The position numbers and the translations under genes were made by a program. DNA of 32,704 nucleotides from Bacilli bacterium (GTDB lineage: Bacteria; Bacillota_I; Bacilli_A; RFN20; CAG-826), in the NCBI GenBank assembly GCA_017651565.1, contig JAGCCQ010000001.1, forward strand, positions 1 through 32,704, in the 5' to 3' direction. Of the stretch, positions 23,098-30,794 are shown in pieces. Each line of letters begins with the position of its first letter. The first letter of the stretch is position 1. Under the pieces are notes generated by a model that saw only the letters and a program-made list of their open reading frames with translations, made no database searches and was not told the origin of the DNA.

Positions 23098-23122
23098 ATT
23101 CTGACACATTTAGTATCAGAAT
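23098..23122 (-). terminator. Terminator after tRNA-Ser(GCU)
   Basis: ATTCTGA (23098-23104) and TCAGAAT (23116-23122) form a stem, extendable by A-T pairs, followed on the minus strand by TTTTTTTATTG. Confidence 0.8.
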
Positions 23123-23135
23123 AGTTTTTCTTTAA

Positions 23136-23226
23136 TGGCGGAGTAGGAGAGACTTGAACTCTCGCACCAGTTACCCGATCTACTTCCTTAGCAGGGAAGC
23201 CCCTTCACCAACTTGGGTACTACTCC
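23136..23226 (-). tRNA. tRNA-Ser (anticodon GCU)
   Basis: A 91-nt gene with CCA encoded (23136-23138). The acceptor stem GGAGTAG pairs with CTACTCC, the discriminator is G, the anticodon loop is CTGCTAA with anticodon GCT, the T arm reads GAGAGTTCAAGTCTCTC, and a long variable arm marks it as a class II tRNA. It decodes AGC/AGU serine codons. Confidence 0.95.
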
Positions 23227-23240
23227 TTTTTTATCGCCCG

Positions 23241-23246
23241 ATTATA
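23241..23246 (-). promoter_or_regulatory. -10 box of tRNA-Ser(GCU)
   Basis: TATAAT on the minus strand about 14 nt before the mature 5' end. It lies inside an inverted repeat (TATCGC at 23232-23237 with GCGATA at 23258-23263). Confidence 0.5.
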
Positions 23247-23263
23247 TTAACACACGAGCGATA

Positions 23264-23404
23264 ATAATTAAATAGTTTAATTTTCTTTATATCTTTAATT
23301 ATTAACTATAGTTAATTTAAATTACTTATATAAACTTCATTTTTAATAGAAAAATACTAAAGAAAAATAATTAAACAAGTAATTTTTTGGGTTGAATGGT
23401 AAAT
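23264..23404. other. Intergenic A/T-rich spacer
   Basis: No gene is seen between the tRNA promoter and the end of the glycine-tract protein gene. No strong terminator for that gene was found either. Confidence 0.4.
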
Positions 23405-24517
23405 TTACCACGCTATATTAAAAATATCTTTATACATTTCATAGCGATAAGAATCAATTGCTCGAGATCCATCTTCTCCTTTTTTACCTTTTTGTCCATC
23501 GACACCATCAGAGTATTCGGCAGTTACCCACCATAAGAAATATGTTGGATCAGAACCTTTCATGCCTCTACCACCTTCGCCGCCTTCGCCGCCTTTTCCT
23601 GGCGTTCCTCTAGTTCCAGGGACTAATTCAAATCCCTCTGTTGTTGTAGGAATATCTAAATTAGATAAAGTATTTACCTCAAATGGTAATCCCATGTAAG
23701 CAGCATCGCCGCCTTTTCCACCATTACCGCCATTGCCACCATTACCAACATTACCTTTGTGTTTACCTGGTTGACCACCGCGGCCGCCATTACCACCTTT
23801 TCCGCCGTTACCGCCGTTACCGCCATTTCCACCATATAATTTCAAATTATAAGGATTTAGGAATGCTATAGAATTACATTTAACAGCAGAACAACCTCTT
23901 TGACCATTAGTGCCATTTTTACCATCGGTTCCTCTACCACCGTTTCCGCCATCATAGCCAGTACTCTCAATTCCAATTTTTCCCATTCTTCCATCAACAC
24001 CATTTATTCCGTCTTCTCCATCGGCTCCGTAAATTGTCATAGAGCCTTTGTGTCTAGAAATAAAAGTGACATTAGCTCTGCCAAGATTAAAAGCCGGAAT
24101 CGCTTTTGAATCGATTCTTTTGCAATCTGATTGGTAGGTAAAAGTGTTTGTTCCTTCATAATAAATCAACAGCTTGAATTTAGAAGTTCCAGTATATTCA
24201 ATGAAAGGAACAGCAGAAATATGATTGTAGTCCGCTCCTACTGCATTAAAGTCAACGAGACGAAGTAATAGTTCTCCTGTTCTTTCTGCAATTTCAATAT
24301 GAGGGTTTTTGACCGAAACCCCATTTGTTGTGAATCCGTATGCTTGATAATCATTGCTAATAGTTTGGTTAGCATGATTAATATCGACTAGTGTGCAGTT
24401 TGGGAAATCAACCGCATTAACGCTGAGTGTGCCTTTTGTTGCGTTCGCGCTTACGCCCAAAATCATTGCAGTACAAGCAAAAGCGCCAACCATTATTTTT
24501 TTAGTTTTTAAATTCAT
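23405..24517 (-). CDS. Secreted glycine-tract (collagen-like / polyglycine-II-like) protein (370 aa)
   Basis: A Sec signal peptide (MNLKTKKIMVGAFACTAMILGVSANA, likely cut near residue 26) leads to a beta-rich domain to about 160. Then come four glycine tracts: 164-208 with Gly-x-y spacing typical of collagen-like repeats (DGEDGINGVDGRMG), 229-270 with nearly pure Gly-Gly-Asn/Lys/Arg triplets, 301-321 and 338-350. The GGx triplets are the pattern seen in polyglycine-II bundles such as phage tail-fibre tips and snow-flea antifreeze protein, a structural suggestion only. There is no lipobox and no sorting signal; the protein ends in a short aromatic tail. A GGAGGA ribosome site precedes the ATG. 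Base composition of the tracts is much richer in G+C than the flanks. Confidence 0.8.
   Translation of the reverse strand: MNLKTKKIMVGAFACTAMILGVSANATKGTLSVNAVDFPNCTLVDINHANQTISNDYQAYGFTTNGVSVKNPHIEIAERTGELLLRLVDFNAVGADYNHISAVPFIEYTGTSKFKLLIYYEGTNTFTYQSDCKRIDSKAIPAFNLGRANVTFISRHKGSMTIYGADGEDGINGVDGRMGKIGIESTGYDGGNGGRGTDGKNGTNGQRGCSAVKCNSIAFLNPYNLKLYGGNGGNGGNGGKGGNGGRGGQPGKHKGNVGNGGNGGNGGKGGDAAYMGLPFEVNTLSNLDIPTTTEGFELVPGTRGTPGKGGEGGEGGRGMKGSDPTYFLWWVTAEYSDGVDGQKGKKGEDGSRAIDSYRYEMYKDIFNIAW
23708..23833 (-). repeat. Tandem 9-nt units coding for Gly-Gly-Asn/Lys/Arg
   Basis: The densest part of the glycine tract is made of degenerate 9-bp units (plus strand like CCGCCGTTA / CCACCATTA), interrupted by QPGKHKGNV. 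It could expand or contract in frame. Confidence 0.7.
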
Positions 24518-24611
24518 TTTTATCTTTCCTCCTCCCTAAAAAAACATAATTATTTTACTCTTAAAAAAATTTATAATTCAATACTTGAAAAATACATAAA
24601 ATGGTGCTTTT

Positions 24612-24641
24612 ATCATATACGTTTTTAAATATTTGTGACAA
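24612..24641 (-). promoter_or_regulatory. Likely promoter of the glycine-tract protein gene
   Basis: On the minus strand TTGTCA (24636-24641), an 18-bp spacer and TATGAT (24612-24617) lie about 95 bp before the ATG, giving a leader of about 88 nt. Confidence 0.45.
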
Positions 24642-24710
24642 ATTTGAATTAAATCGCAAAACTATAAAATCACAAAAATGGCGATTAGATGACGAGCTAT
24701 TAAATTGTCT

Positions 24711-27700
24711 TTATATGTTTTTTATAAGCTGATTTGGTGTCTTTGTAGAAATCTTTAAAATTGGGAAAAACATTCCTAAAACACACGCAAGGATAGCGAT
24801 TCCAACAATAATTCCAACATTCAATATGCCGAAATGGATAATCGATGTTTTAATTCCTTCAGCTATTCCATTATTTAATGCAACCGAACATAACGAACTA
24901 ACGATTATAGATAAAACTATACAACTGACACATAGTATCCCGGATTCACTGAAAAACATTTTAAATATATCACTTCCACGTGCTCCATTAGCTCTTAAAA
25001 CACCGATATCCTTTTCTTTTTCAGAGATTGAACTTGAAATAAAATTAGCAAATAAGAATATGCTTAAGCAAGCTGTTACAGTACCAGCAACAAAGAAAAT
25101 TGCTTTCAACATGCCAGTTCCTCTAACAACAGTTTCTATTTGGTTAAAAAGTGAATTTTGAACTTTATAGAACGAATCATCGCCATATTCTTTGATTAAA
25201 TAAGCGAACTCTTTTTGAGACTTGTCTGTATTGCAAATCACATAGTTATATCTATTATTATTTTCAATATATTTAGTTTCTCTTTCCTCACTCCATGAAT
25301 ATCTTTCTTCTGAAGAGCCACTAGATTTATTTGCCCAGTTACGATTAAGAACATATTTGGCATCTGTTGAATTATAGTAAGAAATAAAGAAACCTTTTAA
25401 TTCGACTTCTGAAAAAGTCTTATTTGCCGTAGTAACACCAAATTCTCTATAATCGCCCGTAATTGAACATCTAAAATCTTCTTTTTGTTTCAAAGTATTA
25501 TATGTATTAAGAATTAATTTTAAATCCGATGCTGTAAAGTCACCACCTAGTGAAGCAAAATTATAATTCTTAAAAATATGCTCATCATAATAAAAGCTGC
25601 CTCCGAAATTTATATATCTGATAATTGCTTCGGCAACATCTAAATGATTATCTAAAAAGTAGTTATCACAATTTTGAAGCTTATAAAATGAAGTAAATCC
25701 TAATGGATGGCCATCATAGGTAAGATAATACTCTTTTTTATTGTTTTTTATCTCGTATTTTCCGTTATAAATAATTTCGCCTAAATATATGTCCTCATTT
25801 TCGTCGAAATAATATTTATCAGCAAATAAATAACCATCATTTTTTATCAAGCTGAGCTCGCCATTATTCGGATTAACAAACATACCTACAAATGCATTTG
25901 TTCTGTCGTCAGGCTTATAAGGAACTCCATCCTTATTAACACAATAATCATCAAAAGGTTTGAGTTTTATGCTTTTATCTTTTTTTAAAACATAGCATCC
26001 GTCTTCCTCAGAATATGTTACATCATCATGAAAATACATTTTGTCATTAACATAATCATAGTAGAACTTTGCAAGATATTTCTCTTCTAAACTGCCGATT
26101 AAAGTGCCATCATTTTTAAACCAAACTGTTTGCTCGTCTCCGTGCTGACTGTCAAATGAGAAAGCATAATTCGAATGGTCTTCGTTAAAAAATACTGTTC
26201 GGCAATAACAAGATACATCCCCATTGTCATCAATCAATACACCTTCGCAGATAGAATTCTCGGAAGTTTTTTCAAACGATAAAGACAAATCATCATAATT
26301 AATGAATAAATTTGCTGTCATCAACTCTTTTTGTTCATTGGTAAAATAAACATTACCGTCCCTATCATAATAAGCTTTATCAGTGCTTTCTATAAAACTT
26401 GTAACGCCTTTAACAATATCGTTGAAAGTGTCATATAGTATATTCGAATATATACCATCCTTATCTAATTTGCTGTTATCTGTAATAAGATTGCCAAAAG
26501 CATCTACAAATAATAAATCATTTGTTTCTTCTTTTACATCTTCAAAAAAGCAGCAATTTTCAAGATTAGAAACACTATAGTAATGATCGTCATTGGAATT
26601 ATACTTGTATGTATTAATTTCAGATGGCGTAATAATGTACATTCCATAAAGTTGTGTATATTCAATTCTAGGTTGAGCATAGTAAGCAGGAGTCAAATAA
26701 GAAGAATAAGTGTCAAAAAAATCTTCAGATATAAATCCTAACGAATAGAAGCAAGAAGTAAAAGCATCTTTAAATTTATCACTTACTTCTTTAAACGAAG
26801 GATTATTAGAAGTATCTATATTATATTTTTTTAACAAATCAAATTTTTTATCATTGTATTCCTTTCCGACATCATAAACTCCACAGATAGTTAACTTAAT
26901 TGATTGGTCAGCATAATAACAATGAGACAATGTGAGCTCTAAATCGCAATTCAAAATGTCTTCTGCGTTATTTATTGCTTTTACAGCTCCACTTGAACTT
27001 TTAAAGCCACCATCTTCAAATAATTCCAAAGCGTACGTTGAAATAGCAATTTCATTATAGTTTTGAGGATAATGTCCTGCTATTTTTTTAAAATTCTGAT
27101 TTAATAAAAAATCCTCACCGCAATCAGTTAATCCTGAAAAATTGCTATAAAAATAGAATTCATTATTGGTGCGTCTATTAATAAAAGATGTATAAGGAAA
27201 GCCATTTTGACCATTATTATAAATTCCTGCAAAATTCAATCCTAACGAATTATTATTTAAATTGTTTAAATCATTCATTGAAATTCCACAAGTGGCGTTT
27301 TCCTGTGAATTTTTATATAGTGTTTTTTCTTTAGTTTCCCTATCAAATTTATAATATTTACAATTATATTTATATTCCTTTTCTAGGCGTATAGAACTAT
27401 AGTTCTCTTTCTTGATTGCTTCTGAATATGAATAAGCAGGGTCGTAGAAAATCAAAGTGGAAAATAAGCCAAAAATAGTAAAAGCTATTACGGAAAGCAA
27501 GACTGTTATAGATAATCTAATAGGCTTTAACTTTAAGGTATGTAATCCCATCTTAAAAGCTAACTTCATAGGTAAATTGGATTTTTTTAATTCACCATGC
27601 TTTTCGGTATCATTAATGGTTTCTGCTTTGCTTTTAGTTATATCTTTAATAATTTTTCCATCTTTTAAATTAATTATTCTATCTGCGTACTTATTAGCAA

Positions 27701-28301
27701 AATCTTCATCGTGCGAAACAACAATCACAAGTCTATCTTTCGATATTTCTTTTAAAACATCAAAGACTTGTTTTCCACTTATAGAATCAAGAGATCCACT
27801 AGGTTCATCCGCTAAAATTATCTTAGGCTTTTTTATAAGCGCTCTAGCTATCGCAATTCTTTGTTTTTGACCACCAGAAAGTTCTTCAGGCAATCTATTT
27901 TCTAATTCTTCTAAACCGACTAGTTTTAAGCCTTCTTTAATATCGTTGCAATTTGGTTGCTTTCCTTGAAGTTGAAGCGAAATTGAAATATTCTCTTCGA
28001 TGCTTAAATTATTAATTAAGTTATATTCTTGGAAAACAAAACCAATGTAGGTATTTCTATAAAAATCAAAATCTTTATTTTTAAAGTGCTTAGTTGATTT
28101 TCCATTAATAATAATCTCTCCTGAAGTAGGTTTTTCTAAACCTCCAATAAGGTTTAATAATGTAGATTTTCCACATCCTGATTTGCCTAAAACAAAAATT
28201 AATCCACGTTCTGGAAAATCTATAGAGACATTATTTAGGGCTAAATCTTGGTTCGCTCCCCTAATGCGATAAATTTTAGTTAAATTCTTAATACTTAGCA
28301 T
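24711..28301 (-). CDS. MacB-like ABC transporter, ATPase fused to FtsX permease with a very large external domain (1196 aa)
   Basis: Residues 1-225 are a MacB/LolD-type ATPase: Walker A GKSGCGKST (39-47), Q91, signature LSGGQ (141-145), Walker B ILADE (162-166), H197. A first transmembrane helix at about 262-287 follows, then some 770 external residues, then three helices at about 1065-1088, 1120-1142 and 1157-1182. The FtsX coupling motif EKDIGVLRANGARGSDIF sits after the second helix. In MacB the periplasmic domain is only about 200 residues, so the external part here is unusually large; it contains repeated DxDGxxY-type turns. Such 4-helix proteins act as mechanotransmission machines on the cell surface rather than simple pumps. 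Substrate or partner is unknown. A TATAAT box lies 12 nt before ATG, so the mRNA looks near-leaderless. Confidence 0.88.
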   Translation of the reverse strand: MLSIKNLTKIYRIRGANQDLALNNVSIDFPERGLIFVLGKSGCGKSTLLNLIGGLEKPTSGEIIINGKSTKHFKNKDFDFYRNTYIGFVFQEYNLINNLSIEENISISLQLQGKQPNCNDIKEGLKLVGLEELENRLPEELSGGQKQRIAIARALIKKPKIILADEPSGSLDSISGKQVFDVLKEISKDRLVIVVSHDEDFANKYADRIINLKDGKIIKDITKSKAETINDTEKHGELKKSNLPMKLAFKMGLHTLKLKPIRLSITVLLSVIAFTIFGLFSTLIFYDPAYSYSEAIKKENYSSIRLEKEYKYNCKYYKFDRETKEKTLYKNSQENATCGISMNDLNNLNNNSLGLNFAGIYNNGQNGFPYTSFINRRTNNEFYFYSNFSGLTDCGEDFLLNQNFKKIAGHYPQNYNEIAISTYALELFEDGGFKSSSGAVKAINNAEDILNCDLELTLSHCYYADQSIKLTICGVYDVGKEYNDKKFDLLKKYNIDTSNNPSFKEVSDKFKDAFTSCFYSLGFISEDFFDTYSSYLTPAYYAQPRIEYTQLYGMYIITPSEINTYKYNSNDDHYYSVSNLENCCFFEDVKEETNDLLFVDAFGNLITDNSKLDKDGIYSNILYDTFNDIVKGVTSFIESTDKAYYDRDGNVYFTNEQKELMTANLFINYDDLSLSFEKTSENSICEGVLIDDNGDVSCYCRTVFFNEDHSNYAFSFDSQHGDEQTVWFKNDGTLIGSLEEKYLAKFYYDYVNDKMYFHDDVTYSEEDGCYVLKKDKSIKLKPFDDYCVNKDGVPYKPDDRTNAFVGMFVNPNNGELSLIKNDGYLFADKYYFDENEDIYLGEIIYNGKYEIKNNKKEYYLTYDGHPLGFTSFYKLQNCDNYFLDNHLDVAEAIIRYINFGGSFYYDEHIFKNYNFASLGGDFTASDLKLILNTYNTLKQKEDFRCSITGDYREFGVTTANKTFSEVELKGFFISYYNSTDAKYVLNRNWANKSSGSSEERYSWSEERETKYIENNNRYNYVICNTDKSQKEFAYLIKEYGDDSFYKVQNSLFNQIETVVRGTGMLKAIFFVAGTVTACLSIFLFANFISSSISEKEKDIGVLRANGARGSDIFKMFFSESGILCVSCIVLSIIVSSLCSVALNNGIAEGIKTSIIHFGILNVGIIVGIAILACVLGMFFPILKISTKTPNQLIKNI

Positions 28302-28313
28302 TTTGCAAATTGA

Positions 28314-28319
28314 ATTATA
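28314..28319 (-). promoter_or_regulatory. -10 box of the MacB-like gene (near-leaderless)
   Basis: TATAAT on the minus strand ends 12 nt before the ATG at 28301, with no ribosome site between. A G-run (GGGGGG) lies just upstream of the box. Confidence 0.55.
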
Positions 28320-28415
28320 TTCAACCCCCCGTTTATACTATCACAAACGTTGCAAAACGCATAAGAAAAGCATATTTCCAAATTTATTTTTCATTAGCTT
28401 TAGATATGCTGATTG

Positions 28416-29219
28416 CTACTTTATAAGTTTAGATGAAATAACAGATTTCCCAGTTTTTGATTCTATTTCTTTTCTTGCATTCTTTGCAACGCTTCCACCC
28501 ATTTTTGCAACACTAATATTTTGGTCTAATCCATTTGGTTTTACAGATTTGCTTATTTCTTTAGTCGAGGCTTCCGACAACATAGTTAATACCAATTCAA
28601 GATCAGTCATATTGTCTCTTAAATTTTCTTTTTTTAAACCCTTAATATTTTTGTATTCCTTGACACTTAAATCGCTCCACGATTTGAAAATTTCATCAGT
28701 TAAAATTGCGTATTCTTTAGAGCTTGAGACACCACGTTCTTTCCATTCGTCAGTAAGTTCATGTCTAATCTTTATAGAAAGAAGTCTTTGATAAATCCAT
28801 TCATCTGAATACCCTTTCTTTTTGTAGTAATCCATTGCTCTTTGCATAGCTAACTCAGGGTCACTAATTTCGTTTAATCTTTCGCTTCCTACTTTAGCTA
28901 ACCACATTTTAAATGGTTCAGCTTTTTTCGAAGGAATAGATTGAATAATACGAAGTATTCCTTCAGCATTTGCAACATCAGTAAGATATTTCTTTCCATC
29001 TGGCGATTCCATTTTCAGTTGACTACAAATTGTAGTCGACTCATTTCCTTCTTGCTTTAATCTAGTCTTCAAAACAGACCAATATTTGCGAGCTGTTTGA
29101 TATTCGCACTCATTTAACACTGATACAACATCGACAACAGAAAAATACCAATCTTGTTCTTCATCGTTCCAAGATACTCTCACTTTTTTATCTTCAAATA
29201 ATTTAATTTTGCTTTCCAT
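28416..29219 (-). CDS. Bro-N domain protein, phage antirepressor / DinD-like (267 aa)
   Basis: The N-terminal 110 residues form a Bro-N domain (KIKLFEDKKVRVSWNDEE, WYFSVVDVVSVL, KYLTDVANAEGILRIIQSIP), a DNA-binding module of phage antirepressors and of the DNA-damage-inducible DinD family. The C-terminal part (ELAMQRAMDYYKKKGYSDEWI, SSKEYAILTDEIFKSWSDLSVKEYKNIKGL) resembles the DinD/antirepressor C-terminus. The start at 29219 follows an AAAGGAG site. A perfect 30-bp palindrome covers its promoter, so it may be autoregulated or controlled by a repressor. No other phage gene is in the window, so it stands as a solitary, possibly domesticated gene. Confidence 0.8.
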   Translation of the reverse strand: MESKIKLFEDKKVRVSWNDEEQDWYFSVVDVVSVLNECEYQTARKYWSVLKTRLKQEGNESTTICSQLKMESPDGKKYLTDVANAEGILRIIQSIPSKKAEPFKMWLAKVGSERLNEISDPELAMQRAMDYYKKKGYSDEWIYQRLLSIKIRHELTDEWKERGVSSSKEYAILTDEIFKSWSDLSVKEYKNIKGLKKENLRDNMTDLELVLTMLSEASTKEISKSVKPNGLDQNISVAKMGGSVAKNARKEIESKTGKSVISSKLIK

Positions 29220-29241
29220 AAGTATTTCTCCTTTTGAACAT

Positions 29242-29277
29242 ATTATAGTATCATTTGTAATTAATTACAAATGATAC
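29242..29277 (-). promoter_or_regulatory. Promoter with 30-bp perfect palindromic operator of the Bro-N gene
   Basis: On the minus strand TTGTAA (29265-29270), a 17-bp spacer and TATAAT (29242-29247) form a promoter. A perfect palindrome with half-site GTATCATTTGTAATT spans 29248-29277, covering the whole spacer and the -35 box and touching the -10 box. A protein bound there would block RNA polymerase. Confidence 0.7.
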
Positions 29278-29305
29278 ATTACGTTTAATCGTACGCAAAA
29301 AGAAA

Positions 29306-29324
29306 AAGGATACAAAGTATCCTT
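29306..29324 (-). terminator. Intrinsic terminator of the proS operon
   Basis: AAGGATAC and GTATCCTT with a 3-nt loop, followed by TTTCTTTTT on the minus strand, 19 bp after the proS stop. Confidence 0.85.
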
Positions 29325-29342
29325 AATCTAGAATGTTAATTT

Positions 29343-30782
29343 TTAGTAAGCCTTTGCGAATAAGACAACTTTCTTTGCTTTTTTGCCACATACTGGGCAA
29401 ACATCATCAAATGGGATTTGATTGAATGGAATGCATCTTGCTGTAGCGTTAGTTAATTCTTTAATCTTATTTTCACATTCTTCATCTTCACACCACATCA
29501 TCTTAGCATAGCCACCTTTTTCAAGAGCTGCGTTAAGTTCATCCATATTGTGAACTTCTGTAACGTGGTCTAATAAGTAAGCAAGGGCTTTCTTATACAT
29601 TTCGTCATGGATTTCATCAATTAATCTATTAATTGTTGCAACCATTTCCTCTTTCTTAACAGTGATCTTTTCGCCAGTATTACGTTTAGCTAAAGTAACG
29701 TTACCTGCTTCAATATCTCTTGGTCCGATTTCAACACGAATAGGAACACCCTTCATTTCGTATTCAGAGAATTTCCAACCTGCTGATTTATCAGATTCAT
29801 CAAGTTTAACTCTTACTCCTGATGCTTTAATCATGTCTGTTAATTCTCTAGCAGCTGGAATAACGCCTGGTTTATTTTGAGCTACTGGAATAACAACTAC
29901 TTGGATTGGAGCAACCTTTGGAGGTAATACTAAGCCATTATCATCACCGTGTACCATGATAATAGCGCCTAATAATCTAGTTGAGACACCCCATGAAGTT
30001 TGATGTGGGTTTGCTAATTTACCATCTCTACCTTGGAAAGTAACACCGAATGCTTCAGCAAAACCTGTACCAAAGTAATGAGTTGTACCACTTTGTAAGC
30101 CTTTCCCATCTGGCATTAATGCTTCGATAGAATAAGTTTCAACTGCACCAGCGAATTTTTCTTTTTCTGTTTTTCTACCTTTTGTGAATGGGATAGCTAA
30201 TAAATCTCTACCTAAATCATCGTAGATTTCGAGCATCTTTAATGCTTCTGTTCTAGCTTCTTGTTCAGTTTCGTGCATTGTGTGGCCTTCTTGCCATAAG
30301 AATTCAGCGCCTCTTAAGAATGGACGAGTTGTCTTTTCCCATCTAACAACTGAACACCATTGGTTATAGAGTTTTGGTAAGTCTCTATATGAAGAAATAA
30401 TCTTTGCGTAATGTTCTGTGAATAATGTTTCTGAAGTAGGTCTAATGATAAGTGGATCTTCAATTGGTTCACCACCACCAACATTAGCAACTAAACATTC
30501 AGGAGCGAAACCTTCAATGTGATCTTTTTCTTTTTGAAGTAAAGAAGTTGGAATAACAGTTGGCATGTAAACATTTTCATGTCCTGTTTCTTTAAATCTT
30601 TTATTTAAATATTCTTGGATTTGTTCCCAGATAGCATAACCATAAGGTCTATAAATAATAAAGCCTTTAACTGAGCTATAATCCATTAATTCTGCTTTTT
30701 TGCAGACGTCAGTATACCACTGAGCAAAATCATCTTCCTTCCTTGTAATGGAAGAGTTTTTTATTTGGTTTTCATTAGCCAT
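29343..30782 (-). CDS. proS: Prolyl-tRNA synthetase, archaeal/eukaryotic type (479 aa)
   Basis: ProRS charges tRNA-Pro. This is the short form without the bacterial editing insertion: class II motif 1 around GYAIWEQIQEYLN, VYMPTVIP, the RPTSET proline pocket, motif 2 RGAEFLWQEGHTMHETEQEA, and motif 3 in HQTSWGVSTRLLGAIIMVHGDDNGLVLPP. The anticodon-binding domain follows (APIQVVVIPV...RVKLD), and the C-terminal zinc domain has four cysteines (CEDEEC, CPVC) and ends in a conserved Tyr (AKAY). This type occurs in many Mollicutes, Clostridia and Bacteroidetes. It lies 12 bp after the GGDEF-EAL-like gene, probably in one transcript, with an AGAGGT ribosome site. Confidence 0.96.
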   Translation of the reverse strand: MANENQIKNSSITRKEDDFAQWYTDVCKKAELMDYSSVKGFIIYRPYGYAIWEQIQEYLNKRFKETGHENVYMPTVIPTSLLQKEKDHIEGFAPECLVANVGGGEPIEDPLIIRPTSETLFTEHYAKIISSYRDLPKLYNQWCSVVRWEKTTRPFLRGAEFLWQEGHTMHETEQEARTEALKMLEIYDDLGRDLLAIPFTKGRKTEKEKFAGAVETYSIEALMPDGKGLQSGTTHYFGTGFAEAFGVTFQGRDGKLANPHQTSWGVSTRLLGAIIMVHGDDNGLVLPPKVAPIQVVVIPVAQNKPGVIPAARELTDMIKASGVRVKLDESDKSAGWKFSEYEMKGVPIRVEIGPRDIEAGNVTLAKRNTGEKITVKKEEMVATINRLIDEIHDEMYKKALAYLLDHVTEVHNMDELNAALEKGGYAKMMWCEDEECENKIKELTNATARCIPFNQIPFDDVCPVCGKKAKKVVLFAKAY

Positions 30783-30794
30783 TTTAAAATACCT

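Noticed and set aside
23708..23833. CRISPR-like array
   Set aside because: The periodic units are 3- and 9-nt coding repeats within a glycine-rich ORF, without spacers.
23683..23871. His/Arg-rich plus-strand ORF
   Set aside because: It is the antisense shadow of the glycine triplet repeats; composition follows directly from them.
27457..27870. 137-codon plus-strand ORF inside the MacB-like gene
   Set aside because: It is the reverse of the ATPase and first-helix region, which has intact Walker and signature motifs.
28303..28791. 162-codon plus-strand ORF opposite the Bro-N gene
   Set aside because: The Bro-N gene has promoter, ribosome site and a recognised domain on the other strand; this ORF has none.
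28416..29219. Prophage remnant around the Bro-N gene
   Set aside because: No integrase, structural or lysis genes and no attachment repeats are seen; neighbours are an ABC protein and proS.
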